Assembly (NCBI RefSeq): GCF_002909235.1
Contig: NZ_PHQQ01000003.1
Span: forward strand, 243,347 to 307,346
From: Arenibacter catalasegens
GTDB taxonomy: Bacteria > Bacteroidota > Bacteroidia > Flavobacteriales > Flavobacteriaceae
Direction: 5' to 3'
Length of the DNA stretch: 64,000 nt
Translations under genes and position numbers: made by a program
Notes under the pieces: model-generated
Told to the model about the DNA's origin: nothing
What the model saw: the letters and a program-made list of their open reading frames with translations, nothing else
Database searches by the model: none
In this document: piece by piece, positions 28,951 through 38,424 of the stretch
Position numbering within the stretch: position 1 is the first letter of the stretch
How the letters are laid out: the number at the start of each line of letters is the position of its first letter

Positions 28951-31900
28951 TTAAAATTCTAGTTTTACACCTAGGGTTATTGACTTAGCATAAGGATATT
29001 GACCTGAAGCAAATCCCTGGGAAACTGAACCAAGTCCACTACCAGCAGTAAAGTTATTTACCTCTGGATCTCCCAATGTAAAGTCGGACCAAAGGAAAAG
29101 ATTCGTTCCGGTAACATAAACATTCATTGCGCTAAATACATTTCCTAGCCCTTTTGCTTCCATAGGAATATCATAATTCAAGGACATCGTTTTCAATCTC
29201 AAATAAGAACCATCTTCTATGTTCAAATCACTATTTACGTTAAATAGACTATTAGACGGTCCTGCCCTCGGAATATCGGAAGTTTCATTTACTCCTGCTA
29301 TCCAACGTTGCAATACGATAGGATCCACATTTTGTTCACCCCTGCCATAGTATGCTGTCTGTGTTCGCACATTCCAGATTTCGGCACCATAACTGCCATG
29401 AAAAAATACATCCAATGAAAGGTTTTTATACGTAAAGGTATTTCTAAATCCTCCATAAAAATCGGGTATCGGACTACCAAGCACCTGAAAGTCTTCGTCA
29501 TTGATATTGGTATCACCATTTACATCTTCATATCTAGGGCCTCCGATAAACGAGCGACCCGCCCTACCGTCTGCCGTAATCTCTTCAGCAGTCTTATAAG
29601 TACCTAAGTATTTAGCCCCTACAAAGGTTGGCAGTGCCTCCCCAACAATTAACCTAGCTGAATTACCTCCTTGATTACCGGTAGATTGCAATGAAATAAA
29701 TTCTTGATCATCCAACTCCAATATCTCACTCTTGTTGGAGGATATGCTTAAATTGGACTCCCAAGTAAAGTTATCGTTTCTTACATTAATGGTATTAAGA
29801 CCAAATTCAAATCCCCTGTTTTCTACTGAACCTAAATTCTGTAATTGGGTTGTTGAATTGGCACCTACCTGGCCCGATAAGGCCACTGATAAAAGCAAAT
29901 CGTCGGTTGTCTTTTTGTAATAATCGGCTTCAAAGGAAATCCTATTGTTCAAAAAGCCCAATTCTAGACCAAAATCCATCTGTTTGGTCGTTTCCCAGGT
30001 CAAACCGCTACTCGGTACTTGACCAACAAGCACTCCGTTCACCGAAGAGCCATTAAATACAGTAGTAGTATTGGCATAAGTTGCAATGGAGTTGTAGGCT
30101 GCAACACCTTGTTCCCCAACAATACCATAACTTCCTCTAATTTTAAACCTATTTATTACATCGGAATCGTTCAAAAACTCCTCCTCATCAACGTTCCAAG
30201 CGGCACCGACCGAAGGAAAAAAGGCATATTTGTTACCAGTCTCAAATACAGAAGATCCATCATATCTACCTACCAATGTGAGTAGGTATTTACTTTTATA
30301 ACCGTAATTAACACGACCAAGAAAAGAGGTCAAGGTTCGTTGGCCATATCCAGAACCAACCGTTGCTGTTTCTGAATCACCTAATGCCAGGTTGTTGAAC
30401 GATACCACGTCGTTCGGGAAATTATCAGCCTCGGCAAATGTACTTTCGTTATTATCCTTCTGCCAGGTAAAACCTCCTAATATTTTTATGGAGTGGTCAT
30501 CTAAATCCAAGTCATAATTAAGCGTATTCTCATTCAAGATACTTTTAGAGAAATTGGTATTGATTCTACCAAACCCACCATTTACACGTTCGGGCAAAAT
30601 CCCTGGCAAGTAGTTGTTTTGCTTAACATAGTTTAACTGTGCACCAAAAGTAGATTTAAAAGAAAGGTTTTTTGCCAATTCATACTCGGCATAGGCATTA
30701 GTTATGATTTGGGTAACCAAGTCGTGATCAACCCTATGTTGTATATCCGCTTCCGGGTTTCGCTCCAGACCGGCACTTATTGGATTTTCAAAAGAGAAAC
30801 TTCCATCTTCAAGATAAACTGGCCTTGTTGGCAATACGCTTGAAACAATATTGCCATAATCCACTTTATTGTTCTCTATTTTATAATGCGTTATGTTCGT
30901 TCTAATACCGGTCTTAAACCTATCAGAAACCTTGACATCAATATTGGTTCGAAAGTTTACCCTTTCTAAACCAGACCCTCTTAGCAATCCCTTTTGATTA
31001 AAGTAATTTCCAGAAATAAAATAATTGGCGTTTTCAGAATTCCCAGTAATGGATAAATCAGTATTGGAGATAGAACCAGGTTGCTCTACTAAATCCAACC
31101 AATCTGTAGTTGTGGTATTTTCAGGATTCAAAACCAATGGAAGCGAAGTGTCCGTAAACCCGAAACCGTCAGGTCCAGGTACAAACTGATAAGATTCGTT
31201 TTTGTAGTCAATGAAATCCCGCCCTCCTAGAATATTGATTCGGTTCGCCGTTTCTTGTAGACTTTGATAATGATTAATGGCAATTACTGGCTTTCCAGGA
31301 GCCATTCCCTTACCATTTTTGGTTGTAATCAATATTACACCAGAGGCGCCCCTAGTTCCGTAAATGGAAAGAGCGGTAGCATCCTTTAATATTTCTATAG
31401 ATGCAATGTCATTGACATTAATCGTATTGAGATTAAAACCGGTACCGGCAATAAAACCATCTATGACATAAAGTGGATCATTATTACCGTTAATAGAGCT
31501 ATTACCCCTAATACGAATGGTAGAGCCTGTACCAGGTGTTCCATTATTAGAAGTAACCTCTACCCCTGTAGCTCGACCTTGTAAGGCTTGATCTACCCTA
31601 GCGACAGGTTGGTTTTCCAATACATCGGATTTTATACTTGATACCGAAGAAACCAAATCCTTTTTGGTAGAGGTACCATATCCTATAACCACTACCTCAT
31701 CCAAAAGAGAAACATCTTCCTGTAGCACCATATTCACAGTGGTTGTTTTTCCCACTTCAACGTTTTGAGCAATAAAGCCCAAATAACTAAATTCCAGAAC
31801 AGCACCTTCTGCCGCCTTAATCGAATAATTTCCATCAAAATCTGCGACAGCTCCTGTAGTAGTGCCCTTAACTAAGACATTCACTCCAGGAAGCGGCTGA

Positions 31901-31998
31901 CCTGACGCATCGGTAACAGTTCCGCTAATAACTTGCTGCGCTTGAAGCGACACCATACTGAAAAACAGCAGTAGCAATAAAATTCTTTTTAAATTCAT
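28951..31998 (-). CDS. susC: SusC-type TonB-dependent outer-membrane transporter
   Basis: 1015 residues. Signal peptide (about 1-21), carboxypeptidase-regulatory-like domain (VISGTVTDASGQPLPGVNV), then the plug (GYGTSTKKDLVSSV, VARVDQALQGRATGVEV, IRIRGNSSINGNNDPLYVIDG) and a 22-strand beta barrel ending in the aromatic SITLGVKLEF. It imports the oligosaccharides captured by SusD using TonB energy. It is divergent from the hybrid regulator at 32316, which is its likely controller. Confidence 0.95.
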   Translation of the reverse strand: MNLKRILLLLLFFSMVSLQAQQVISGTVTDASGQPLPGVNVLVKGTTTGAVADFDGNYSIKAAEGAVLEFSYLGFIAQNVEVGKTTTVNMVLQEDVSLLDEVVVIGYGTSTKKDLVSSVSSIKSDVLENQPVARVDQALQGRATGVEVTSNNGTPGTGSTIRIRGNSSINGNNDPLYVIDGFIAGTGFNLNTINVNDIASIEILKDATALSIYGTRGASGVILITTKNGKGMAPGKPVIAINHYQSLQETANRINILGGRDFIDYKNESYQFVPGPDGFGFTDTSLPLVLNPENTTTTDWLDLVEQPGSISNTDLSITGNSENANYFISGNYFNQKGLLRGSGLERVNFRTNIDVKVSDRFKTGIRTNITHYKIENNKVDYGNIVSSVLPTRPVYLEDGSFSFENPISAGLERNPEADIQHRVDHDLVTQIITNAYAEYELAKNLSFKSTFGAQLNYVKQNNYLPGILPERVNGGFGRINTNFSKSILNENTLNYDLDLDDHSIKILGGFTWQKDNNESTFAEADNFPNDVVSFNNLALGDSETATVGSGYGQRTLTSFLGRVNYGYKSKYLLTLVGRYDGSSVFETGNKYAFFPSVGAAWNVDEEEFLNDSDVINRFKIRGSYGIVGEQGVAAYNSIATYANTTTVFNGSSVNGVLVGQVPSSGLTWETTKQMDFGLELGFLNNRISFEADYYKKTTDDLLLSVALSGQVGANSTTQLQNLGSVENRGFEFGLNTINVRNDNFTWESNLSISSNKSEILELDDQEFISLQSTGNQGGNSARLIVGEALPTFVGAKYLGTYKTAEEITADGRAGRSFIGGPRYEDVNGDTNINDEDFQVLGSPIPDFYGGFRNTFTYKNLSLDVFFHGSYGAEIWNVRTQTAYYGRGEQNVDPIVLQRWIAGVNETSDIPRAGPSNSLFNVNSDLNIEDGSYLRLKTMSLNYDIPMEAKGLGNVFSAMNVYVTGTNLFLWSDFTLGDPEVNNFTAGSGLGSVSQGFASGQYPYAKSITLGVKLEF

Positions 31999-32315
31999 AT
32001 TGGTATATGTTGGTTAATATTAAACCCGATTATTCCACTACAATCAGCTTGCTGTAAATGTATAATGGGATCTAAGACTATAAATCCCAAATAGGTGCAC
32101 TTATGTTGCACTTCCTTGTTTTAAAGGCTTAAATGGCTTAAATTGCAACATTATTACCCTTAATTATTGACATGACATGCCCCCGCACTCCTTAATAGAC
32201 CCGTACATTTATTAACTGTCGAATACGATTTGTTTAATCTGTAATAGCCAAAGTAGGCGGACCATAATAGTACTATGGTTGCTACCTAATAATTTAAGGG
32301 TTCAATTTGAAAGCC
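31999..32315. promoter_or_regulatory. Divergent control region of the PUL
   Basis: 317 bases between the SusC and regulator genes. Three candidate sites stand out: a direct repeat of TGCACTT at 32096-32102 and 32107-32113 (11-base spacing), a tandem repeat of GGCTTAAAT at 32126-32143, and an imperfect inverted repeat at 32261-32279 with ACCATA/TATGGT arms. They are candidate binding sites for the AraC-type domain of the hybrid regulator; this is inference. Confidence 0.45.
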
Positions 32316-35300
32316 ATGAAGTTCATCACAATTTACTTTTTTGTACTACTATTCCACCTCGGCAGTATGGCCCAGGAAAATAGAACCTACATTCATAAAT
32401 TGAACATAGATGGCATTCCGTTTAACAGAAAGACCAATGTTGTTTTTGAGGACCACTTTGGGTTTCTATGGCTAGGCACAGATAGCGGACTGTATAGATA
32501 TGATGGTCATTCCCTAATAGAAAATCAATACGATGTCTTTGATGAGAATTCGATTCCCAACAATAGTGTAAATTCCATTATTGAAGATAATCTAGGAAAT
32601 TTATGGATAGGGAGTGAAAGCTATTTAATATTCTACGAAAGAAAAACAAACAGTTTCAAAGGCTATTACAAAAACAGCACCAGCACGGTTTTAGGAAAAT
32701 CCTCGGATGGAACTATTTGGGCCAATTTGAGGAACACTGGAATCGTGAAAATAATTCCAAATGAAGCATTAGAAAAAATTGAATTTCAAACGGAATTTAA
32801 TTATAAGCAAGAAAGTAGGATTTGGTCTTCTGATAAACAAATCAATCATTTTGCAGAAGACAAGTTTGGTAGAATTTGGTTTGCAACTCCCAATGGCATT
32901 ATTGTTTTAGGAAATGACAATAAATTAATGGAGTCTGGGTTTAAATTAAGTACCGAGGCCCTAATTAACACAAAAAACAACGCATTTATTGCCACTACAA
33001 ATGAAGGCATATTTGTTCTTGGCTATGGAAAGGACAATTACCAATTGGAGGTATTAGAAACCTATACAGATTTTCCGGACTCCAGACCAATTCTTACCCA
33101 AGTTACCTCACTAATACAAGATGAGGAAACTGGAACACTATGGGTCGGAACCCAGTCCGGCCTAATAAAAGGAACATTAAATAACACCAAATATACTTTT
33201 GAGAACATAAATAACTCCAACAATCAGAACGAATCTTCGGAAAGCAGAATCAACTCCTTGGCCCTTGACCAATATAATAACTTATGGATTGCGACGAACA
33301 AAGGAGTGAACAAATATATTGGCAGAACTTCCATTTTCGAATATACCAGCATAGATGAGCATTTGACCAATTTCTTCCCTCAATCGTTTATGAGGGAGAA
33401 TAGCGGAGAGGTTCTAATGACCATAAATCAAAAAGGTCTTTACCGGTTTAAAATAGCCTCAAACACAAGCGAACTACTACTGGGCACCAATGAAAATTAC
33501 ACCGTCGTAAAAAAAGATTATCAAAATAAAGAACTCTTAATCGGGTTTGGTACATCTCTTTTAAAATCTATCAACTATAACAACAAAAGCGAAACTTTGG
33601 AAGTAGATACCCTTCAACAATTTTCCAAAGGCATAAAAGACATTATTCCCCTAGATAAAAATGAAATATGGGTAGGCCTATGGGGAGGTGGAATCGATAT
33701 TGTGAATTCCAAGACAAGTATGTCAGATTTTAAATTAAAAACTATTTCCCTTTTAATGGGAAAGAATGTATCCGTAATGCTTTTAGACCAAATGCAAAAC
33801 CTTTGGATCGGCACAAGGGGAGAAGGTCTTTTTAAGGTTGACCTAATTAATGAAAAAATAGATACATACAATCCTACCATCAAGGGTGGCCTCTCTTCCA
33901 ACGCCATACTTAGCCTTTTGGAAACAGGACAAGGAAACTTATGGATTGGAACAAGGGGTGGAGGATTAAATTTTTACGACGCCAAGAAGCAAACCATAAA
34001 ATCCTATGGCAAAAAAGAAGGCTTATTGTCTACCACCATTTCCAGTATTGAAATGGATATGTCCGGTAATTTATGGTTAAGTACCCATGGAGGGATTTCA
34101 CGGTTCAATGTCTTGGATAAGAAATTCGTGAATTTTGGAATAGAAGACGGACTAGCAGAAAGTCATTTCATTTTCAACTCACATTCCAATGACGAAGATG
34201 GGACACTATATTTCGGCTGTCCAGGCGGTTTTTATAGTGTTCGCACAAAAAATTATCAAAAATCCAACCTTTTGCCCAATACTATTATCACCAAATTCAG
34301 TATCCTTGGCAATGAAACTGAAGCATCTAAAATAGAACCAATACCGTCCACACAACCCTACAATATTGCCAACAAAAGGTTGGAATTACCTTTCAACAAC
34401 AACAATATTGCGATTGAATTCTCCACCTTAGACCTTACCTCCCCTAATAAAAATGAATATGCCTATAAATTGGAAGGCATCAATGATTTCTGGCACTATA
34501 CCAAGGCTTCAAATAGAAATGCCAATTATAATGACCTACCTCCCGGGAAATTTATATTTAAAGTAAAAAGCTCCAATAGTGATGGCGTATGGAATACGGA
34601 GCCAACAGAACTTGACTTCATAATTTCCCCTCCCTATTGGAAAAGTAATTTAGCCTATTTCATATATACTTTGCTCCTAACGATCTTGATTTACATCACA
34701 TTCTTACTGGTGAAACGATGGTATAAATTGAAGAAAAATTTAGTCGCCGAGACAATCAGCAGAGAAAAAGACAATGAAATTAACCGAATGAAAATGGTCT
34801 TTTTTACTGATATTTCCCATGAATTGCGCACGCCTTTGGCCTTAATTCTCGGGACAATTGAAAAAGTAGTCAAGGAAAAGAAGTTTACTTTAAGTCCCCT
34901 AACCTCCCAACGCATTTACAACAACACTCTTAGAATGCATAGGCTGATCAATCAAATAATGGACATCAGAAAGTTTGATGAAGGCAAACTAAAACTAAAT
35001 ATTTCCAAAAATGATATTGTAAAAGACATAAGTATCATAAAAAATGCCTTTAACGATTTTGCTAGGATTTACAATATAAAATATGACCTCCTTTGCGAAA
35101 AAGAAGAAATTAGGGGTTGGTACGATGTTGACATTTTGGAAAAAATACTTTTTAATCTTTTGTCAAATGCATTCAAGTATACCCCAAAAAAGGGAGAAAT
35201 CCGTGTTGCCTTTGAATTCGCCAATACCAATGATCTATATTCTATAACAAAGCTTAAAGGAAAAGACAAATACATTAAATGCAGCGTTCGGGATAATGGT

Positions 35301-36404
35301 ATTGGAATCCCTAAAAAAGATTTACCACATATTTTTGATCGCTATTACCAAGCAACAAAGGCCTATAGTAATCAAATTCCTGGCACCGGCATAGGGATGG
35401 AATTGGTACAAAAACTTGTAGAGAGACATCATGGTACTATAGGCGTAGAAAGTGAAGAAGGCGTATTCACAGAGTTTACCTTTTTTCTACCGATCAACAA
35501 AAATGCTTTCGATAAAAAAGAAAGGATCAATACGGGTAAACCACTGACAAAAAGTTTTATTCACAATTCTGAATTTCAGGTAATTGATGAAATTTCTACT
35601 GAATTTGAAGCCAAGTCACAGTCTATCTCCCCTGGTAAACCAAAAATACTTCTCGTCGAGGATAATGATGACCTACGGTTTATGGTCAAAGAGGAATTGA
35701 AACATGATTTCTATGTACTGGAAGCCACCAATGGCCAAGAGGGCTACAACATCATTCTTGAAGAAAAACCACAATTGGTCATATGTGACATACTTATGCC
35801 CGTTGAAGATGGCATATCCATGCTTAAGAGGGTTAAAGAAAATAATAATGTGAATACCATTCCCATTTTTATGCTGACCGCAAAAAATTCTGAAGAAACA
35901 AAAATAGAATGCCTGAGTCTCGGAGCAGCGGATTATATAGAAAAACCATTCAGTCTAGAATTTGTGAAATGGAAAGTAAAAAACATATTAATTTCCCGCC
36001 AGGAACTTAAGGAAAAGTATAGCAAAATAATTACCTCTGAACCCTCGGATATTGAAGTGGAATCCAACGAAGAAAGGTTTATAAAAAAACTGATCCAAAT
36101 CATCGAAGATTCTATGGACGACAATTTGCTAAGTGTAGAATACCTGGCCTCGGAAGTGGGTATGAGCAGAGCCAATTTATACAGAAAACTCCAAGCCATT
36201 GTCAACGACACTCCAGTGAACTTTATAAAGCAAATACGGTTAAAAAGGGCGGCCCAATTATTAAAGAAAAACAAGATGTATATTTCGGAAGTGGCCTATA
36301 TGACAGGCTTTAATAATCAAAAATATTTCAGTAAATGTTTTAGCAAAGAGTTTGGGAAGAGTCCAACCGAATATGCCAAACAATTTTCAACCGAGAAGGC
36401 CTAA
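32316..36404 (+). CDS. Hybrid two-component regulator of the PUL (HTCS)
   Basis: 1362 residues from the ATG at 32316; the codon at 32307 is TTG. Signal peptide, two seven-bladed propellers built from Reg_prop repeats (GFLWLGTDSGLYRYDG, NLWIGSESYL, NLWIGTRGGGLNFYD, NLWLSTHGGISRF), a Y_Y_Y domain (about 670-765), one membrane segment (about 775-796), HisKA with H835 in DISHELRTPL, HATPase_c (DNGIGIPKKDL, GTGIGMELV), receiver with D1158 (ICDILMP), and a C-terminal AraC HTH. All in one chain, it senses an oligosaccharide in the periplasm and switches on the PUL. Confidence 0.95.
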   Translation: MKFITIYFFVLLFHLGSMAQENRTYIHKLNIDGIPFNRKTNVVFEDHFGFLWLGTDSGLYRYDGHSLIENQYDVFDENSIPNNSVNSIIEDNLGNLWIGSESYLIFYERKTNSFKGYYKNSTSTVLGKSSDGTIWANLRNTGIVKIIPNEALEKIEFQTEFNYKQESRIWSSDKQINHFAEDKFGRIWFATPNGIIVLGNDNKLMESGFKLSTEALINTKNNAFIATTNEGIFVLGYGKDNYQLEVLETYTDFPDSRPILTQVTSLIQDEETGTLWVGTQSGLIKGTLNNTKYTFENINNSNNQNESSESRINSLALDQYNNLWIATNKGVNKYIGRTSIFEYTSIDEHLTNFFPQSFMRENSGEVLMTINQKGLYRFKIASNTSELLLGTNENYTVVKKDYQNKELLIGFGTSLLKSINYNNKSETLEVDTLQQFSKGIKDIIPLDKNEIWVGLWGGGIDIVNSKTSMSDFKLKTISLLMGKNVSVMLLDQMQNLWIGTRGEGLFKVDLINEKIDTYNPTIKGGLSSNAILSLLETGQGNLWIGTRGGGLNFYDAKKQTIKSYGKKEGLLSTTISSIEMDMSGNLWLSTHGGISRFNVLDKKFVNFGIEDGLAESHFIFNSHSNDEDGTLYFGCPGGFYSVRTKNYQKSNLLPNTIITKFSILGNETEASKIEPIPSTQPYNIANKRLELPFNNNNIAIEFSTLDLTSPNKNEYAYKLEGINDFWHYTKASNRNANYNDLPPGKFIFKVKSSNSDGVWNTEPTELDFIISPPYWKSNLAYFIYTLLLTILIYITFLLVKRWYKLKKNLVAETISREKDNEINRMKMVFFTDISHELRTPLALILGTIEKVVKEKKFTLSPLTSQRIYNNTLRMHRLINQIMDIRKFDEGKLKLNISKNDIVKDISIIKNAFNDFARIYNIKYDLLCEKEEIRGWYDVDILEKILFNLLSNAFKYTPKKGEIRVAFEFANTNDLYSITKLKGKDKYIKCSVRDNGIGIPKKDLPHIFDRYYQATKAYSNQIPGTGIGMELVQKLVERHHGTIGVESEEGVFTEFTFFLPINKNAFDKKERINTGKPLTKSFIHNSEFQVIDEISTEFEAKSQSISPGKPKILLVEDNDDLRFMVKEELKHDFYVLEATNGQEGYNIILEEKPQLVICDILMPVEDGISMLKRVKENNNVNTIPIFMLTAKNSEETKIECLSLGAADYIEKPFSLEFVKWKVKNILISRQELKEKYSKIITSEPSDIEVESNEERFIKKLIQIIEDSMDDNLLSVEYLASEVGMSRANLYRKLQAIVNDTPVNFIKQIRLKRAAQLLKKNKMYISEVAYMTGFNNQKYFSKCFSKEFGKSPTEYAKQFSTEKA

Positions 36405-36584
36405 AAGAAATCCAATATTCAAAAAGACTGGCATAAAAATGTGAAATGAGCACCATTTTCGCCCCTCTCAACATATGAGCCCTGTTTTTGATACATAATC
36501 TATCATTAAAGTAATTTCCTTAGGATAATTTTGTTTCAATATTCATTAATTTACCGAATCAACCGCACTGGATTCCTTTCACAT

Positions 36585-38045
36585 ATGAAACACATAAAAA
36601 ACCACCACATCGTTATCACCTTAGTTTTGGTGACTGCCTTTCTATCCTGTAAGTCATATAACGACAACATTACGGATAACACCCTTCCCAATATAGTACT
36701 CATTAATGTTGACGATCTAGGCTGGAAGGATTTAGGTTTTATGGGCAGCCAATATTATGAGACACCTAATTTGGATATTTTGGCCAAAGAAGGAATGGTA
36801 TTCTACAATGCCTATGCCGGCGCTGCAAATTGCGCACCGAGCAGGGCTAGTATGCTTTCCGGACTCAATACACCCCGGCATGGAGTTTTTACTGTAAGTC
36901 CTTCGGAACGCGGCAATTCCAAAACCCGAAAATTGATACCCATAAAAAATACGGAACACCTGAATGACACCATTTACACCCTGCCCCAAATGTTGAAGTC
37001 GGCAGGATATATCACTGGAAGTTTTGGGAAATGGCATGTAGGTAACGACCCCGCCATACAGGGTATAGATGTAAATATAGGAGGTAGTTCCAAAGGGAAC
37101 CCTGGCAAAGACGGTTACTTTTCCCCATATAAAATAGACCATATAACCAATGGACCCGATGGCGAGTATTTAACCGACCGTATTACGCAGGAGGCTATCT
37201 CTTTTGTAGAAAAATATAAGGACAGTACCTTTTTTCTTTACCTACCCTTCTATACGGTACACACGCCTATTATGGGTAAAGAGGAACTTATTGAAAGATT
37301 TAAGGACAAGAAAGGATCCGATGGACAAAATAGGCCAGACTATGCGGCTATGGTAGCCTCAATGGATGAAAATGTGGGCAAATTACTTACTGCACTAAAA
37401 AAAACCGACTTGGAAAAAAAAACGCTGGTAATATTTACCTCGGATAATGGAGGTATTAGGGCCATTTCTGAACAAAACCCCTTACGTGCCGGTAAAGGTT
37501 CGTATTATGAAGGAGGAATTAGGGTTCCAATGGTGATTAAATGGCCTGGAAAGGTAAAACCTAATTCGAGCTCCATGGCCCGTGTGAGCAATTTGGATTT
37601 TTACCCCACCCTGCAACAAATTGCAAACCCTAGGAAGAAGGCTTATGTTTTGGACGGTGTAGATCTGAATCCCATTTTGGAAGCTAAAACCCCAAAAGAA
37701 AGAGACCTCTTCTTCCATTTCCCCATTTATCTGCAGGACTATAGCAAAGTCCAAGATCAAGGCAGCGATCCCTTATTTAGGACTAGACCGGGTTCCGTGA
37801 TTATTTCCGCCGATTGGAAATTGCATGAATATTTTGAAGATAGCCGTTTGGAACTCTATGACCTAAAATCAGATCCGGGAGAAAAAAATAACCTAGCGGA
37901 ACAACATCCGGAAAAGACCCAAGAACTACTTAAAAAACTCAAAGCTTGGAGAATAAATACGCATGCCCCTGTACCAACACTAAAAAATCCTGAATACGAT
38001 GCTGTTTTTGAACAAGAGATGATCAAAAAAGTTGATATGAAATAG
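36585..38045 (+). CDS. S1-type sulfatase lipoprotein downstream of the HTCS
   Basis: 486 residues from the ATG at 36585 (the frame upstream starts with TTG). Lipobox FLSC (C22). C83 in NCAPSR is the formylglycine site; NVDDLGWKDLG and FTSDNGG provide further active-site residues. It is of the same general class as the other sulfatases but clearly divergent (SASMLSG-like loop reads SRASMLSGLNTPRHGV). Same strand as the HTCS and 181 bases after it, so it may have its own promoter. A REPIN-like repeat follows it. Confidence 0.88.
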   Translation: MKHIKNHHIVITLVLVTAFLSCKSYNDNITDNTLPNIVLINVDDLGWKDLGFMGSQYYETPNLDILAKEGMVFYNAYAGAANCAPSRASMLSGLNTPRHGVFTVSPSERGNSKTRKLIPIKNTEHLNDTIYTLPQMLKSAGYITGSFGKWHVGNDPAIQGIDVNIGGSSKGNPGKDGYFSPYKIDHITNGPDGEYLTDRITQEAISFVEKYKDSTFFLYLPFYTVHTPIMGKEELIERFKDKKGSDGQNRPDYAAMVASMDENVGKLLTALKKTDLEKKTLVIFTSDNGGIRAISEQNPLRAGKGSYYEGGIRVPMVIKWPGKVKPNSSSMARVSNLDFYPTLQQIANPRKKAYVLDGVDLNPILEAKTPKERDLFFHFPIYLQDYSKVQDQGSDPLFRTRPGSVIISADWKLHEYFEDSRLELYDLKSDPGEKNNLAEQHPEKTQELLKKLKAWRINTHAPVPTLKNPEYDAVFEQEMIKKVDMK

Positions 38046-38175
38046 AGGTGCAAGCCCTTTTTAAATGATTGATGTAGTTGAATATGAACTAATGAATTAG
38101 GATTGCAAATTGGGCGCTAGGCCTACACTTTATTATGTATGATTTGTTTGTTCCCAAAAGAAGATATTAGTCCAG

Positions 38176-38355
38176 TGGATTCCTGCCTGCGCAGGAATGA
38201 CAAAATGAATTTGAGTATATCGTTTGGAGCGATTTTACTATTATAGGAATAAAATTAAAATTTATGAAGATTTCCCACCCTTACCATTGGCAGGAATTTT
38301 GAATGGGAGAATTCGCTTTTATTTTAAATGTCATTCCTGCAGAGGCAGGAATCCA
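38176..38355. repeat. REPIN-like element: paired inverted 27-bp palindromic repeats
   Basis: Left copy 38176-38202 and right copy 38329-38355 are inverted copies of each other with only two mismatches (TGGATTCCTGCCT arm, AGGAATGACA arm). Each copy is itself palindromic (TTCCTGC/GCAGGAA). Together with the 126-base spacer they form a 180-base unit like a REPIN or MITE. The surrounding gap 38046-38424 has no gene. Confidence 0.6.
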
Positions 38356-38424
38356 TTATTGGCTGTGTTTATCATATGCGGGGTCGTGCAATCGAAGATT
38401 TTCATTTATAATTAGGAACAAAAC

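Noticed and set aside
36732..37142. 136-codon minus-strand frame
   Set aside because: Opposite the sulfatase gene at 36585; no independent support.
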